A stretch of DNA of 64,000 nucleotides from Nitrospira sp. (lineage in GTDB: Bacteria > Nitrospirota > Nitrospiria > Nitrospirales > Nitrospiraceae): contig SWDN01000003.1 of assembly GCA_005116775.1 (NCBI GenBank), positions 325,905-389,904 on the forward strand, in the 5' to 3' direction. Both the position numbers and the translations under genes were made by a program. Below are positions 1-8,862 of the stretch, piece by piece. The notes under the pieces are model-generated. The model saw nothing but the letters and a program-made list of their open reading frames with translations. It did not search any database and was not told the DNA's origin. How positions within the stretch are numbered: the first letter of the stretch is position 1; the number at the start of each line of letters is the position of its first letter.

Positions 1-1
1 G

Positions 2-931
2 GAAAGCCGGCAACTTCATCTCACAAACCAGACGCTCAAACAGACACTCGAATCGAATGAGCAAGAACGACTGGCTCTTCAGGGACGCCTTGCTGAATTG
101 GATGCAACCTTCACGGAAGTGACTCGGCTGCGCGCGCGCGTGGAGGAGCTCGAAGCAGCCCAAGGACGAGTCCATTGGTTGGAAGTGCAACTCAGCGATC
201 GAGACGCAGAGCATCGAACCGCGCTACACCAACTCAACGACCAACTGATCGAGCGAGACCGGCGCATCGGCGAGCTGGAGCCCCTCGCCCAACGGCTTCC
301 TGAGCACGAGGAAACACGACAACCGTGGGCATCAACACAGGCGCATACGACTAAATACCGCGATGACCACATTGCCGCGTTGCAAGAGCAGCTCGCCGCG
401 CAAGACCAGCTCCATGCCCAGATGGGATTTGACAAGCAGCTCCTCAATGAGCAAGCGAAACAGATCGACGATCTACAGCGTCGTATTCAAGAACTCGACG
501 CGCACCGACAAGACCTTGAGCATCAACTTCTATCGGCAGGAGACGACAAGCAGAGAGAAATGGACCGCCTCCGCAAACGCGCGGTCGAAATGCAAGCTGC
601 TCTCCGTATGAAGACCGATGGAGGAGCCGTGCCTCCTCTCCAGAAGCCTCGTCAGAGTGGGGGCCAGCTCAGTCTATTGGTCGAGCAGACACATCCGGCG
701 AAAGAGAGACCGAAAGACGACCTGAGTCAGATTCATGGGATCGGTCCCGTCTTTGCGCGTACCCTGAATAAGATGGGGCTGTATTGCTTTTCCCAGATTG
801 CGAACTGGAAGCCAGAGGACATCGACAAGGTTGCAAAGAAGCTCTACACCGCCCCGGACCGGATCAAGCGCGACAACTGGGTTAATGAGGCCAAACGACT
901 GCACGAGCAGAAGTACGGCCAGAAACTCTGA
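2..931 (+). CDS. Coiled-coil protein with C-terminal COG3743-type HhH domain (5'-partial)
   Basis: The frame is open from the window edge, so the start lies upstream. The visible part is mostly Glu/Gln/Arg-rich heptad sequence typical of a long coiled coil. It ends in a compact domain from about 715 onward containing IHGIGPVFARTLNKMGLY, a helix-hairpin-helix of the kind found in COG3743 (predicted DNA-binding or 5'-nuclease-like) proteins. Related proteins often start with one membrane helix. The small gene at 2551 has exactly that kind of N-terminus and may be the front half of a paralogue. The function is unknown. A membrane-tethered coiled coil with a nucleic-acid-binding tip is the most I would infer. 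Confidence 0.75.
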   Translation, partial: ESRQLHLTNQTLKQTLESNEQERLALQGRLAELDATFTEVTRLRARVEELEAAQGRVHWLEVQLSDRDAEHRTALHQLNDQLIERDRRIGELEPLAQRLPEHEETRQPWASTQAHTTKYRDDHIAALQEQLAAQDQLHAQMGFDKQLLNEQAKQIDDLQRRIQELDAHRQDLEHQLLSAGDDKQREMDRLRKRAVEMQAALRMKTDGGAVPPLQKPRQSGGQLSLLVEQTHPAKERPKDDLSQIHGIGPVFARTLNKMGLYCFSQIANWKPEDIDKVAKKLYTAPDRIKRDNWVNEAKRLHEQKYGQKL

Positions 932-1426
932 CGCAGACCGCTCTGAGCATATCGTACACTTTCCGCCTGATTCCTGTCGCAATCACCTATTGAGGTGGGC
1001 TCTTTCATACATTGAAGACTGACGACCATGATGGAAAGTAATTTATGACCTTATCAACACAACTCATTGAAGCTGTGGAGCTATTTATCTGAAAAGGAAT
1101 GCCATCGCAGCATACCAGACATTGTCATTTTTATCGGAATGGAATAACACCGATAAACCATCTGCATCCAGTCAAATGAGTATTTGTCAATATATTTAAT
1201 GGGATAGATATTCTAACCTGCGCATTGCACCTGGCCATACCCGCTCGTCTTACTAAAAAACTTCAGACAGACTCCTGAAAAGCATCAATGCCACTCGATG
1301 AGCTGCCAAAGTTCCACAGACTGGGAAGATTTTTACCGGAAAGAACTGGCTCTCGGCACACTTTTCCCACTTTTCTGCTAGGTTTTACTGAGGCGGCATC
1401 AGCCTAGGTGGCCAAGTGGGTAACGC
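932..1426. other. Intergenic region, no gene seen
   Basis: About 495 bp, A+T richer than its surroundings in 1030-1260, with no convincing reading frame or RNA gene. It should hold the promoter of the OmpA-type gene that starts at 1427. I see no clear -35/-10 pair. Confidence 0.5.
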
Positions 1427-2554
1427 ATGAAGAGTGTTGCGATTTTAGCATCTGGAATTGTTGCGCTCGGCCTGTTGGCCTTGCTCTGTCTTCCACGCCA
1501 CGTCTCTACTGCACCGGCATCTGGGCCAGCTACACCGGCCAATTTTCATGCGCGCGTCGAATATGGAACACTCATTCTTCGCGGTTCGCTTCCCAGTGAA
1601 TCGATAAAGACTGCCATTCTGTTGCAAGCCCAAGAGCTCTACGGAACCACGCCAGGGAACGTTATCGATGAGTTGACGGTGGACCCAAGAGTGGGACCTG
1701 CCGCTTGGGCAGACAATATCGCTCAGATCCTCCCTGTCTTGAACCACATGGCGGAACGAGGCGCAATCATCATCGATGGCCGCACGATCGTCGTCAGCGG
1801 TCAGGTGGAAGGTCTCCGTACCAAGGCAGCCGTGCTACAAGATATTGCCGCCCTCACACAGACAGGGCTGGAACTGGAAGATCGTATTCTGGCAGGGAAA
1901 TTCACGACGGGCCGCTCCGCGAAGACTCCCTCTTCGACCACCCCATCCCAGAAAGCGCCCTCCTCCAAGCCTCCTGTACTGGTGGCATCTTCATCGCCAC
2001 ATGCGTCTTCCACTGCAGGACTGTCTCAAAAGATTCTCACTCCGAAGACGCCTTCGCAGACCGTGGCCCACACCCCCACAGCTTCCATGCCTCCTGCCTC
2101 ATCCCATAAGACCGCTCCCCTTGCGATGGCCCTAGCCCCAAAGGCTTCACCAGCAACTTCATCAGTGAGTGCGCCCTCTCCTGACTCGCTTCAAAAGAAG
2201 GTGAGTAAGGTCCTCTCCCGTTCGTCCATTGAGTTCGAATCAAAAAGCACCACAATGACCCTCAACAGCCTTGTCGTGCTGGATCAGCTCATTACCGAAC
2301 TCCGTCAATCCCCTCGCATAGCCATTGAGATCGGAGGGCATACGGATAAATATGGCGAGCCGGAATATAATCTTCAACTGAGCCAGCGCCGTGCTGACGC
2401 CGTGCGGCGCTACTTTACCAAGCACGGCCTAACCAACCAGATCACCGCTGTCGGCTACGGTGCCTCACGACCTCTGTCAGCGGCAGAGAATCGGGTCGGC
2501 CTCCAGCGCAACCGGCGCATTGAACTTCGACTGAAAGGACAGCCAGACCTATGA
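1427..2554 (+). CDS. OmpA-family peptidoglycan-associated protein
   Basis: 375 residues. Residues about 4-22 form a hydrophobic export signal or membrane anchor. Next comes a globular region (about 40-160) that looks like two BON-type halves (YGTLILRGSLPSE and GRTIVVSGQVEGL), as in OmpA proteins with a periplasmic BON module. A long Ser/Thr/Pro/Lys linker with repeated SKTPSQ-like segments follows (about 160-270). The OmpA C-terminal domain is at about 275-372, with the peptidoglycan-binding signature IGGHTDKYGEPEYNLQLSQR and a final RNRRIEL. Its job is probably to tie the envelope to peptidoglycan. The next gene overlaps the stop by an ATGA, so the two are translationally coupled. Confidence 0.85.
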   Translation: MKSVAILASGIVALGLLALLCLPRHVSTAPASGPATPANFHARVEYGTLILRGSLPSESIKTAILLQAQELYGTTPGNVIDELTVDPRVGPAAWADNIAQILPVLNHMAERGAIIIDGRTIVVSGQVEGLRTKAAVLQDIAALTQTGLELEDRILAGKFTTGRSAKTPSSTTPSQKAPSSKPPVLVASSSPHASSTAGLSQKILTPKTPSQTVAHTPTASMPPASSHKTAPLAMALAPKASPATSSVSAPSPDSLQKKVSKVLSRSSIEFESKSTTMTLNSLVVLDQLITELRQSPRIAIEIGGHTDKYGEPEYNLQLSQRRADAVRRYFTKHGLTNQITAVGYGASRPLSAAENRVGLQRNRRIELRLKGQPDL

Positions 2555-2901
2555 GCGCGTACATCAACCAAATGCTGGGGTGCCTGATTATTGCGGCTGG
2601 GATCGGCGGTGTAGTCGGATGGCTATTGCGGCACGTTTCCGCCGGCAAGAGTGCGCAATTACTCGCCGACGTGACCGCCATGATGCGTCTCAAAGAGCAA
2701 ATGCTGGAAAAGGCTCGGCATGAGCTGAGAGAGGCCACTTCGAAACTACAGGCCATCGAAAACCCAGCGGCCGCCCTTCAAGAAGCCGAGCTTCAGGCGA
2801 GCGCGCGGGATCGACACATCCGCGAACTCGAACAATGTGAACGGCAGCAGAACATCGAAGCAGAAGATAACGAATCTCTTCCTGCAGACAGAGCAGCCTG
2901 A
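2551..2901 (+). CDS. Short membrane-anchored coiled-coil protein, probably a truncated paralogue of the first gene
   Basis: 116 residues starting inside the stop of the OmpA-type gene (ATGA). Residues about 8-26 (LGCLIIAAGIGGVVGWLL) form one membrane helix, followed by a charged heptad region to about residue 95. The last 20 residues are low in structure, and the gene stops without the HhH domain that ends the related protein at the start of the window. I read it as the N-terminal half of the same family, with the C-terminal half missing. It could also be a genuine short anchor protein. Confidence 0.55.
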   Translation: MSAYINQMLGCLIIAAGIGGVVGWLLRHVSAGKSAQLLADVTAMMRLKEQMLEKARHELREATSKLQAIENPAAALQEAELQASARDRHIRELEQCERQQNIEAEDNESLPADRAA

Positions 2902-2983
2902 TCGTACCCCCATTTGCCAGAAAGATTTCTCCTGCGATGGGAGGAGTGTATCTCAGTTTACTTACCCATACCCTCACCCTGCA

Positions 2984-3340
2984 CTAGTCGAACGTTCTAG
3001 ACCATGGATCCCCTCCCAAGAGAAGAAGATAACGGTTGAGGCGAGCGCGAGCTTGTTCTTCTATCCCAATAAACTGGATACCAAATCGAAAACCTTGAAC
3101 CCAGCGCACCACGGCCAGAGACACACGCATGGACGGCTCGGATCCATGAAAAAGGAGCCGCACCTGAAGGTTATCGCCGACTTTGACTGGCAGGGAACTT
3201 TCCACTAAACAGCCACACTCCGACATGTCAAGAGTCCAGCCCTCACCCACCCGCAGACCCCGCGCAAGGGCGATGGAACACCGAAGCGTGACACGCTCAT
3301 GAGCCCGAGAGTCTCCGATTTTTATCTGGCGAGAAACCAT
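2984..3340 (-). CDS. PilZ-domain protein
   Basis: About 119 residues. The ATG at 3340 was chosen because AAGGAGG lies just upstream; the frame stays open further 5' but without a ribosome site. The protein is essentially one PilZ fold: RAHERVTLRC near the N-terminus supplies the basic c-di-GMP-binding region, DMSECGCLVES is the DxSxxG-type second motif, and GFRFGIQFIG is the typical last strand. It is expected to bind cyclic di-GMP and relay it to a partner. The diguanylate cyclase at 23.4 kb and the HD-GYP protein at 51-53 kb could make and degrade that messenger. No partner is encoded beside it. Confidence 0.75.
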   Translation of the reverse strand: MVSRQIKIGDSRAHERVTLRCSIALARGLRVGEGWTLDMSECGCLVESSLPVKVGDNLQVRLLFHGSEPSMRVSLAVVRWVQGFRFGIQFIGIEEQARARLNRYLLLLGGDPWSRTFD

Positions 3341-3487
3341 GGCGTGGCCCTCCTTCGACCTCTCCTGGACACCCGCACTGCGTGGCGCCACAACACTGGC
3401 TACTGTGTTACGGCATAACCCATGTCGTATGAGAAAGCCTATCCAGTGCGTTGCCTCTGCAAAAGACCTGAAGGAGTTACCTCGGAA

Positions 3488-3505
3488 GGGGGGGAGGGGC
3501 TGGGG
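3488..3505 (+). other. Potential G-quadruplex tract
   Basis: GGGGGGG-A-GGGG-CT-GGGG on the plus strand meets the pattern of four G-runs of three or more separated by short loops. It lies between the hydrolase stop at 3589 and the PilZ start at 3340, both on the minus strand, so the RNA of that strand would be C-rich. Confidence 0.4.
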
Positions 3506-3521
3506 AGCAGCCAGGCGCCAT

Positions 3522-3572
3522 TTTTGCTCGCAGAATGCGCACATTCTTGTCGTGCGCGTTCCGCGAGCAAAA
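3522..3572. repeat. Strong intergenic hairpin
   Basis: A 21-nt left arm (TTTTGCTCGC...GCGCAC, 3522-3542) pairs with 3552-3572 (GTGCGC...GCGAGCAAAA) with two mismatches around a 9-nt loop. The outer ends are A/T runs. No U-tract follows on the minus strand, so it is not a standard terminator, although it sits 17 bp past the stop of the minus-strand hydrolase gene. It could be a REP-like element or an RNA-stability hairpin. Confidence 0.55.
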
Positions 3573-3588
3573 GGACGACCGGTGCCCG

Positions 3589-5769
3589 TTAGTGTCCCAA
3601 TCTTCGCCAGGGAATCGGGCTTTTTCGTTCTTCCTCGTACTGTTTTTGGTCATGAATCTCAGAGTCTTTTTTGTCTCCCTCTTTTTTCTTGCCCGGCAGT
3701 ACCCAGTAGTCGAGATCGAACCATTCATTCGAGAGGGCTTTCACAAACCCCATTTCAGTGCTGGGCCGTTCTAGATCCTGACGGAATGCGGTGGAAAACT
3801 CGCTTCGCACATAGACGTCGAAGACGATCGGTTCGGCGAGAGACTGTCTGAACGGTGTTTGATGGAGGGTCGAGACCTTCCCTGCGATTTGAGAGATCGT
3901 CGCGTTACGGGAACCCAGATGATCGAACACATCGTAGAACCATAGCTGCGCGTGATCGTTGAACAGGCCCGCGAGGCCGCCGAAGAGATATTTTGGTGGA
4001 CCTAATATGAGCGTATCTAACGCTCCCGCATAGGTGCCGGCAACGATCCCGATTTTTGAGACGATGTCGTCGGCACCACCGCTGTCTGTATTCAGAAAAA
4101 TATGAAAGGCATTGGGGAAGCGTTGATCCACGTAGGCCTGGCCGACATTAGGGCCGGCCACCCCTAGCACTTTCTGCACGGAGTACCCGTGGTTTGCGAG
4201 GATTCGTGAGGCGCTGGCGCTCCGTTGCACGCCGCCGCTGTGACCGGAGAGGTAGAGCCGATCGCCCTGCCCTGCGTGACGCATGATGTACTCCGCCTCG
4301 TTATACCCAGGTCCATGCGAGAGATTGAGCATCGACCACAGTACATCGGTGATTGTCCCATGGCGATAGGGAGGACTATAAATGTCGTAGTCCGGGTACG
4401 CCGCTCTGGCCCATGCCGCCCACAGCCCCGTGTCTTGTCCCCATTTATCACCGCCATAGATTCCCCGTGACAGAAAAATCTTTTCGCAGACACGGTCAGG
4501 CTCTGGCGCAAAATCCCAATCCATGTACTTGGGGCCGGTATTGAACTGAAAGGCCTGGCCGACAAACGGCACTTCGCTGATGAGGTTCACCAGGCCCAGT
4601 AAAAAATAATACGAGGGCTTATGTCCGATCTCCACTTCAAGCGCATTCCATACCATTCGAATACTTTTCGCAGGGTAGTAGAGGGGGTTGTCCCGGCCAA
4701 ACAGCAATCCGGCAACGGTACTGAAGGGCATCTTGGCCAATTCGAAGACGGCATTCTTGACGCCGATGGCCACGGCAAAGGGATAGCCGGTCCAATAGAG
4801 CATGCTCCGAGTGTTGGAAAGCTCAAGGGCAGCGGTCTTCGCATTTGTGATGTCGCATTCGTACTGTGCTTTGTCTTGGTCCGGCACACCGCTCTTTATG
4901 CTGTGTGCAAGAATCGGCTGCGGCGTCGCCTCGTTGGCATAATCTAATTCGTAGCCGAGATATTCCCTCGTGATCGCCGGCTCATCTTTGAGGCTCGACT
5001 CAATATTGAGCGTATCCATGAAATAGAACCGTACCCCATAGCGAATCAGAGTATCGTCTTCATCCCAGGGAATCTCATACCCCAATACAAAAAAGTGCAC
5101 ATTGCGCATCCTCTCGGTTCGTACCTCCTTGACTCTCACGCGGAGCCGATCGGTCAGATCACCCTTATCGTCGTCCTTATACTGGTACAGATCCTTCTCG
5201 TTCGCATAGGACAGGATTTTGTACAACGGCCTGGGTTTGGTTGAGCATGCCTGCTCTGTGGTTTCAGGGTTCCCGACCCACTGTGAACGGCGATCGCACT
5301 GCCCCTCACTGACAATAAGTCCTTCGACCTCCCCCACTCGCTCGTCCGCAACAACCGGTACTTTTCGGATCAGTTCTCGAGCAAGTTTCCTCGATGTCAG
5401 ATACTCGTCAAATCGTCGCAGGTCCTGATCCGGATCTGTTGCATCGTACGCGTAAGAGGCAAGCCATTTGACCGACCCCTCGTTTAGTGGAGTGTACTTT
5501 GGGGAACAGGCGAGTACTGTGCGATGGAGCTGGCGCTCAAGCGCGATTTGGAAATTGCGAATCGTCCAGGCGCCGGCTCCCAACGGGCCGAAATCCCCTT
5601 TCAGTGTCTCATCCACCTCAGACTTCAACACCACGGTACAGCCAGGCTTCTGAACGGCGGACTCCGTTTCCAGCGCGAGATGATATGGCAGATCTGACGC
5701 GCAACCCTGCAACAAGAGACAAAGCCCCAGAATAAAAGAACCGATCCACTACATCCTTGGCATCGTCAT
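3589..5769 (-). pseudogene. Lipoprotein-type alpha/beta-hydrolase with an in-frame TAG in its signal peptide
   Basis: The natural start appears to be ATG at 5769, six bases after GGAGG, giving MTMPRM, then TAG (5751-5749), then WIGSFILGLCLLLQGC, a lipoprotein signal with lipobox LLQGC. The next usable start, TTG at 5715, would leave only four residues before that Cys and no signal peptide. Downstream the frame is open for about 708 residues. It contains a hydrophobic stretch (about 305-385, counted from 5715) and a serine-hydrolase nucleophile elbow, YLSGHSGG, with Ser at about 493. The product is probably an outer-membrane-anchored esterase or lipase-like protein of unknown substrate. It lies 71 bp after the papain-hydrolase gene in the same direction, so they are likely co-transcribed. 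The TAG could be a true nonsense mutation or a base error. Confidence 0.65.
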
Positions 5770-5840
5770 ACGCTCCCTCCATCCTCACTCACACCAACGC
5801 GCATCGAGTCTGCGCGTTCAACGAAATTTCAAGTCATCGC

Positions 5841-7760
5841 TTAGATCGATTTTCCCTTCATGAGTGCAATCACGCTCGTCATGGTGACTGCGTCGTCGTC
5901 GAATCCACCATGCGTCGTGCTGGTCGATTCCTTGCCTGGCGCAGCCCAGGTAGAGACGTTCGGCAAATTCTTCGATCCAATGTGGTCGTTGAAATATTTC
6001 TCCATGCCAAGTATCGGCGTCGTCTGTCCTTGTTCCAACGATTGCGATACCAAATAGAGCAGCGAGCGGCTGTAGCCGAGAATCGGCTTGCATGTTGGAT
6101 CTTTCTGCTCCATGTCGTCGGATAGATGGAACTGATTGAAGCGCTTGACCTTGCCGCTTTTGATGGCAGGGACCACGGTCGTATTGAAGAGATCGACCCG
6201 CACCGCCGGCGCCATAAAATTCACGCTTTCGAATGTCCAGCCCTGGCCCCCCAGACGGTCGACGACATGACTGTGTAGGATTGCCCCGGCTGAGTGGCCG
6301 ACAAGATGCAGTCTCACCTTGGAGAGATCGGCAAAATACGGCGATTGCTGGCAGGCTCTATAGAGCTTCATGCCTCCACTCTCAGCCGTATTGGAAATCG
6401 CGTCTGCATTCTGTTTCATCTCCCTCCAGATCGCCGTTCCCGGTGTCGTCAAAAGTTTTTCGAGCCGTTCGTTCCACCAACTTTTGACGCCGTCTAAGAA
6501 TCCGCCGGCCGGACGGGTCTGACCCGCTAAGACATCTTCGAGACGCCCCTTGAGTGTGGCCCAGAGGTCTGTTTCCCACATCAGGAAGATCGGAAAAATT
6601 CGCTGTTCATACAATGCCGGAATCCATTTCGCCGCTGTTTCTCCCGCCGTATCCTCAGAGGTGAGACCTCCGTGCGCGTAAATGGCGATATCCAGAGGAT
6701 CGTTCTTTCCCAAATTCCATGCGGTCCGTGCCTTACCGAGATGGTGCGTAACGAGCGCATCGATGTCGGACTCCTGGGTGCGAAAATCGCCCGTATTGCT
6801 GAGCCGTCCGTTGTTCTCCATGTTGATGATGAACGGGCTGATCTCCCGCCTACGCAAGGAAGACTCTCCAGCGAGCTGCACTTTACCGGCTTTCATACGC
6901 AATGTCGGCGACTGCGCGATCGTGAGATGCAGGTCCGTTACCACGCCCAGCTGCGCGACCCAACAATCCATCGCATGGTCGAGCCAATCTTCATACCGCA
7001 ATATGGCGCGGCCTTTTGTGCCCCACTTCGTCCCCCACGAGTTATGCACGATGAATCCATCTTGGGTATAGCCGACGATCGCAAAGGCATGGCCACCGTC
7101 GCTGGGGTTTGCCTTCCGGTGTGGAATCGTCCAATAGCCGCCTTTGGCCTGTGATCTGTTTGAGGATTCGCCATCCCAGCCGGAGTGACAGACCGCGCTG
7201 ACATAGAGAATGCCGATCTCGTTGAGTGCGACATGCATATCCGTAACCGACCGCGTGTCGACGCGGTAATAGGCCCCGAGTGGGCGCTGAACGGCATCGA
7301 GCCACCAGTCGTCTGCCGATTTTTTCACTGGGTCTGTCGGCATCTGTTGCGAGGTCCACAGCCGATCCGAGCAGGCGCCATGCTTGTACCAACCCTTCAT
7401 GGCGCCGCGCAGACTCGACCCGGTATCGACGTCTGGATCACCGGGAAACTCGTCATAGCGCCGAGCCATCGAATACATCATGAATGGGGACACGCAGCAA
7501 TCCAGCCGCTTGCGTTTCGCGGTATGCTGCAAGTGATACACGACACTTGCCAAGGCGAATCCTGTACAGGCATTGGTCTGTTTCTGATTGAGCACAGGAA
7601 TATTAGTCTTTGGAACCACCGTCAACCCTGGAACCACAGCGACCGGCGGCATATAGACCCTATCGCGAAGATCGAGACGATCGGGAACCACATTACGTAT
7701 GAGAACCCTTGAAGCCCTTGGCTTCTTCCCTCTTTCAGCAATGATCTTTTTCCTCTCCAT
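5841..7760 (-). CDS. Papain-family (C1A) cysteine protease fused to an alpha/beta-hydrolase
   Basis: 639 residues, ATG preceded by AAGGAG. The first half is a C1-type peptidase with a complete catalytic set: oxyanion Gln61 and Cys65 in LNQKQTNACTGFA, His224 in DGGHAFAIVGY, and Asn240 in VHNSWGTKWG. The second half (about 330-639) has YAHGGL (about 361-366, probable oxyanion loop) and the nucleophile elbow LVGHSAGA with Ser490. The very basic N-terminus (RKKIIAERGKKPRASR) is not a signal peptide, so export is unclear. The protein thus carries two hydrolytic centres of different chemistry. The downstream gene encodes a second GHSxG hydrolase with a lipoprotein signal. The protease domain may process or regulate the hydrolase; the target is unknown. 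Confidence 0.8.
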   Translation of the reverse strand: MERKKIIAERGKKPRASRVLIRNVVPDRLDLRDRVYMPPVAVVPGLTVVPKTNIPVLNQKQTNACTGFALASVVYHLQHTAKRKRLDCCVSPFMMYSMARRYDEFPGDPDVDTGSSLRGAMKGWYKHGACSDRLWTSQQMPTDPVKKSADDWWLDAVQRPLGAYYRVDTRSVTDMHVALNEIGILYVSAVCHSGWDGESSNRSQAKGGYWTIPHRKANPSDGGHAFAIVGYTQDGFIVHNSWGTKWGTKGRAILRYEDWLDHAMDCWVAQLGVVTDLHLTIAQSPTLRMKAGKVQLAGESSLRRREISPFIINMENNGRLSNTGDFRTQESDIDALVTHHLGKARTAWNLGKNDPLDIAIYAHGGLTSEDTAGETAAKWIPALYEQRIFPIFLMWETDLWATLKGRLEDVLAGQTRPAGGFLDGVKSWWNERLEKLLTTPGTAIWREMKQNADAISNTAESGGMKLYRACQQSPYFADLSKVRLHLVGHSAGAILHSHVVDRLGGQGWTFESVNFMAPAVRVDLFNTTVVPAIKSGKVKRFNQFHLSDDMEQKDPTCKPILGYSRSLLYLVSQSLEQGQTTPILGMEKYFNDHIGSKNLPNVSTWAAPGKESTSTTHGGFDDDAVTMTSVIALMKGKSI

Positions 7761-8118
7761 AAGGACTCCTTTCAGGATGTGGCCAGATGGCGGTTCGCAT
7801 TCTCAGCCGATTCACTCACTCCGTCAAGCATCGATCAGACAGATCGCCTTACAAATACCAGCATTTCGCAATACTGAATGTCCGTCGAAAGCACACTCCG
7901 GCGAAGTCCCCCTCATGAGATATGACGGCATGGCTTTTCATACCTTCTGCACATGCGAGACAACTCAGCATCGTTTGACTTCCCCTTCCTCACACTCATA
8001 GAATCTTGCCGTAAAATCATGCGTGGTACGCGAAAACGTAACGGGTTCGGCGCATGAACAGTGGACGATTCTAGGTTCCAACAGGTGGCGTTGAGTAGTC
8101 ACTTAGGGAGGTGATGTT
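7761..8118. other. Divergent intergenic region with promoter and leader
   Basis: About 358 bp between the divergently transcribed protease-hydrolase gene and the guanidinase-like gene. The only signal I can name is the TTGACT/TAGAAT pair at 7975-8004. It would give a leader of about 108 nt before the TTG start at 8119. No riboswitch fold was recognised in that leader. Confidence 0.5.
7975..8004 (+). promoter_or_regulatory. Sigma-70-type promoter
   Basis: TTGACT (7975-7980), an 18-bp spacer and TAGAAT (7999-8004). Most of the block, including the first half of the spacer, also occurs in front of dnaE at 11652-11681. Transcription would begin near 8011 and read into the ureohydrolase gene. Confidence 0.6.
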
Positions 8119-8843
8119 TTGGCTAAAGAGCGGAAATACCGAGGCGAGGTTCCCCTGCATGACAACTATGGTCCAGAAGCGAAATATGCTGTCGAGGCAG
8201 AAGCGCTTTTGCCCACTACGAAGTACGAGGAAGAAGTGGCTCGGGGTCTGGAGTTAGGCGTGGAGTCGCTCAGAATCTCCTTGGCGGCAAGAAGCTCGGC
8301 ATCATTCACTTCGATCGGCATGTGGACACGCAAGAGACCGATCTCGACGAACGCATGCATACCACTCCTTGGTTCCACGCCACCAACATGCCGAACGTTC
8401 CATCTAAAAACCTCGTGCAGATCGGAATCGGCGGCTGGCAGGCGCCACGGCCCGGCGTGAAGTCAGGGCGTGAACGCCAAACCACCATCATGACCGTCAC
8501 CGATTGCGTGGAGATGGGGATTGAGACTGCGGCAAAACGAGCGCTCGAAGTGGCCTGGGACGGAGTCGATGCGGTCTGGCTCAGTTTCGATGTTGATTGT
8601 TTAGACGCCGCGTTCGTGCCGGGAACCGGCTGGCCTGAACCAGGAGGGTTCTTACCGCGCGAAGTGCTGAAGTTCCTTCAGATCATCGCGGACAGCAAGC
8701 CGATCGCTGGGATGGAAATTGTGGAGTGCTCGCCTCCCTACGACGCAGCTGAAATCACCAGCCTCATTTCTACTCGTGTGATCTGCGACGTCTTGGCGTG
8801 CCAGGTGCGATCCGGCCACTTGCCGAATCGGAAAAAGCGGTGA
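8119..8843 (+). pseudogene. Guanidinase/agmatinase-type ureohydrolase, broken by internal deletion and frame change
   Basis: Translation would begin at TTG 8119 after AGGGAGGTG. The first frame gives a normal-looking N-terminus (AKERKYRGEVPLHDNYG...) to about 8260. The rest of the enzyme continues two frames over, from about 8270 to 8843, with LGGKKLGIIHFDRHVD and FDVDCLDAAFVPGTGWPEPG, the two Mn- or Ni-binding motifs of the arginase family (DxHxD and DxDxxD). About 130 residues that normally lie between these parts, including the first metal-binding GGDH motif, are absent. The C-terminal half most resembles the guanidine hydrolase branch (Sll1077-like) as I remember it, and guanidine use is known in comammox Nitrospira. 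The frame change means no full-length product is made from this sequence. Confidence 0.75.
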
Positions 8844-8862
8844 GCACACGGTGAACGATCCG

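Noticed and set aside
5712-5715. TTG 5715 as the start of the lipoprotein hydrolase
   Set aside because: It would leave no signal peptide before the lipobox Cys; the ATG at 5769 with a ribosome site fits better, despite the TAG.
8005-8118. Possible guanidine-I riboswitch (TTCTAGGTTCC) before the guanidinase-like gene
   Set aside because: Only one short segment resembles the consensus; the second conserved block and the closing stems are not found.
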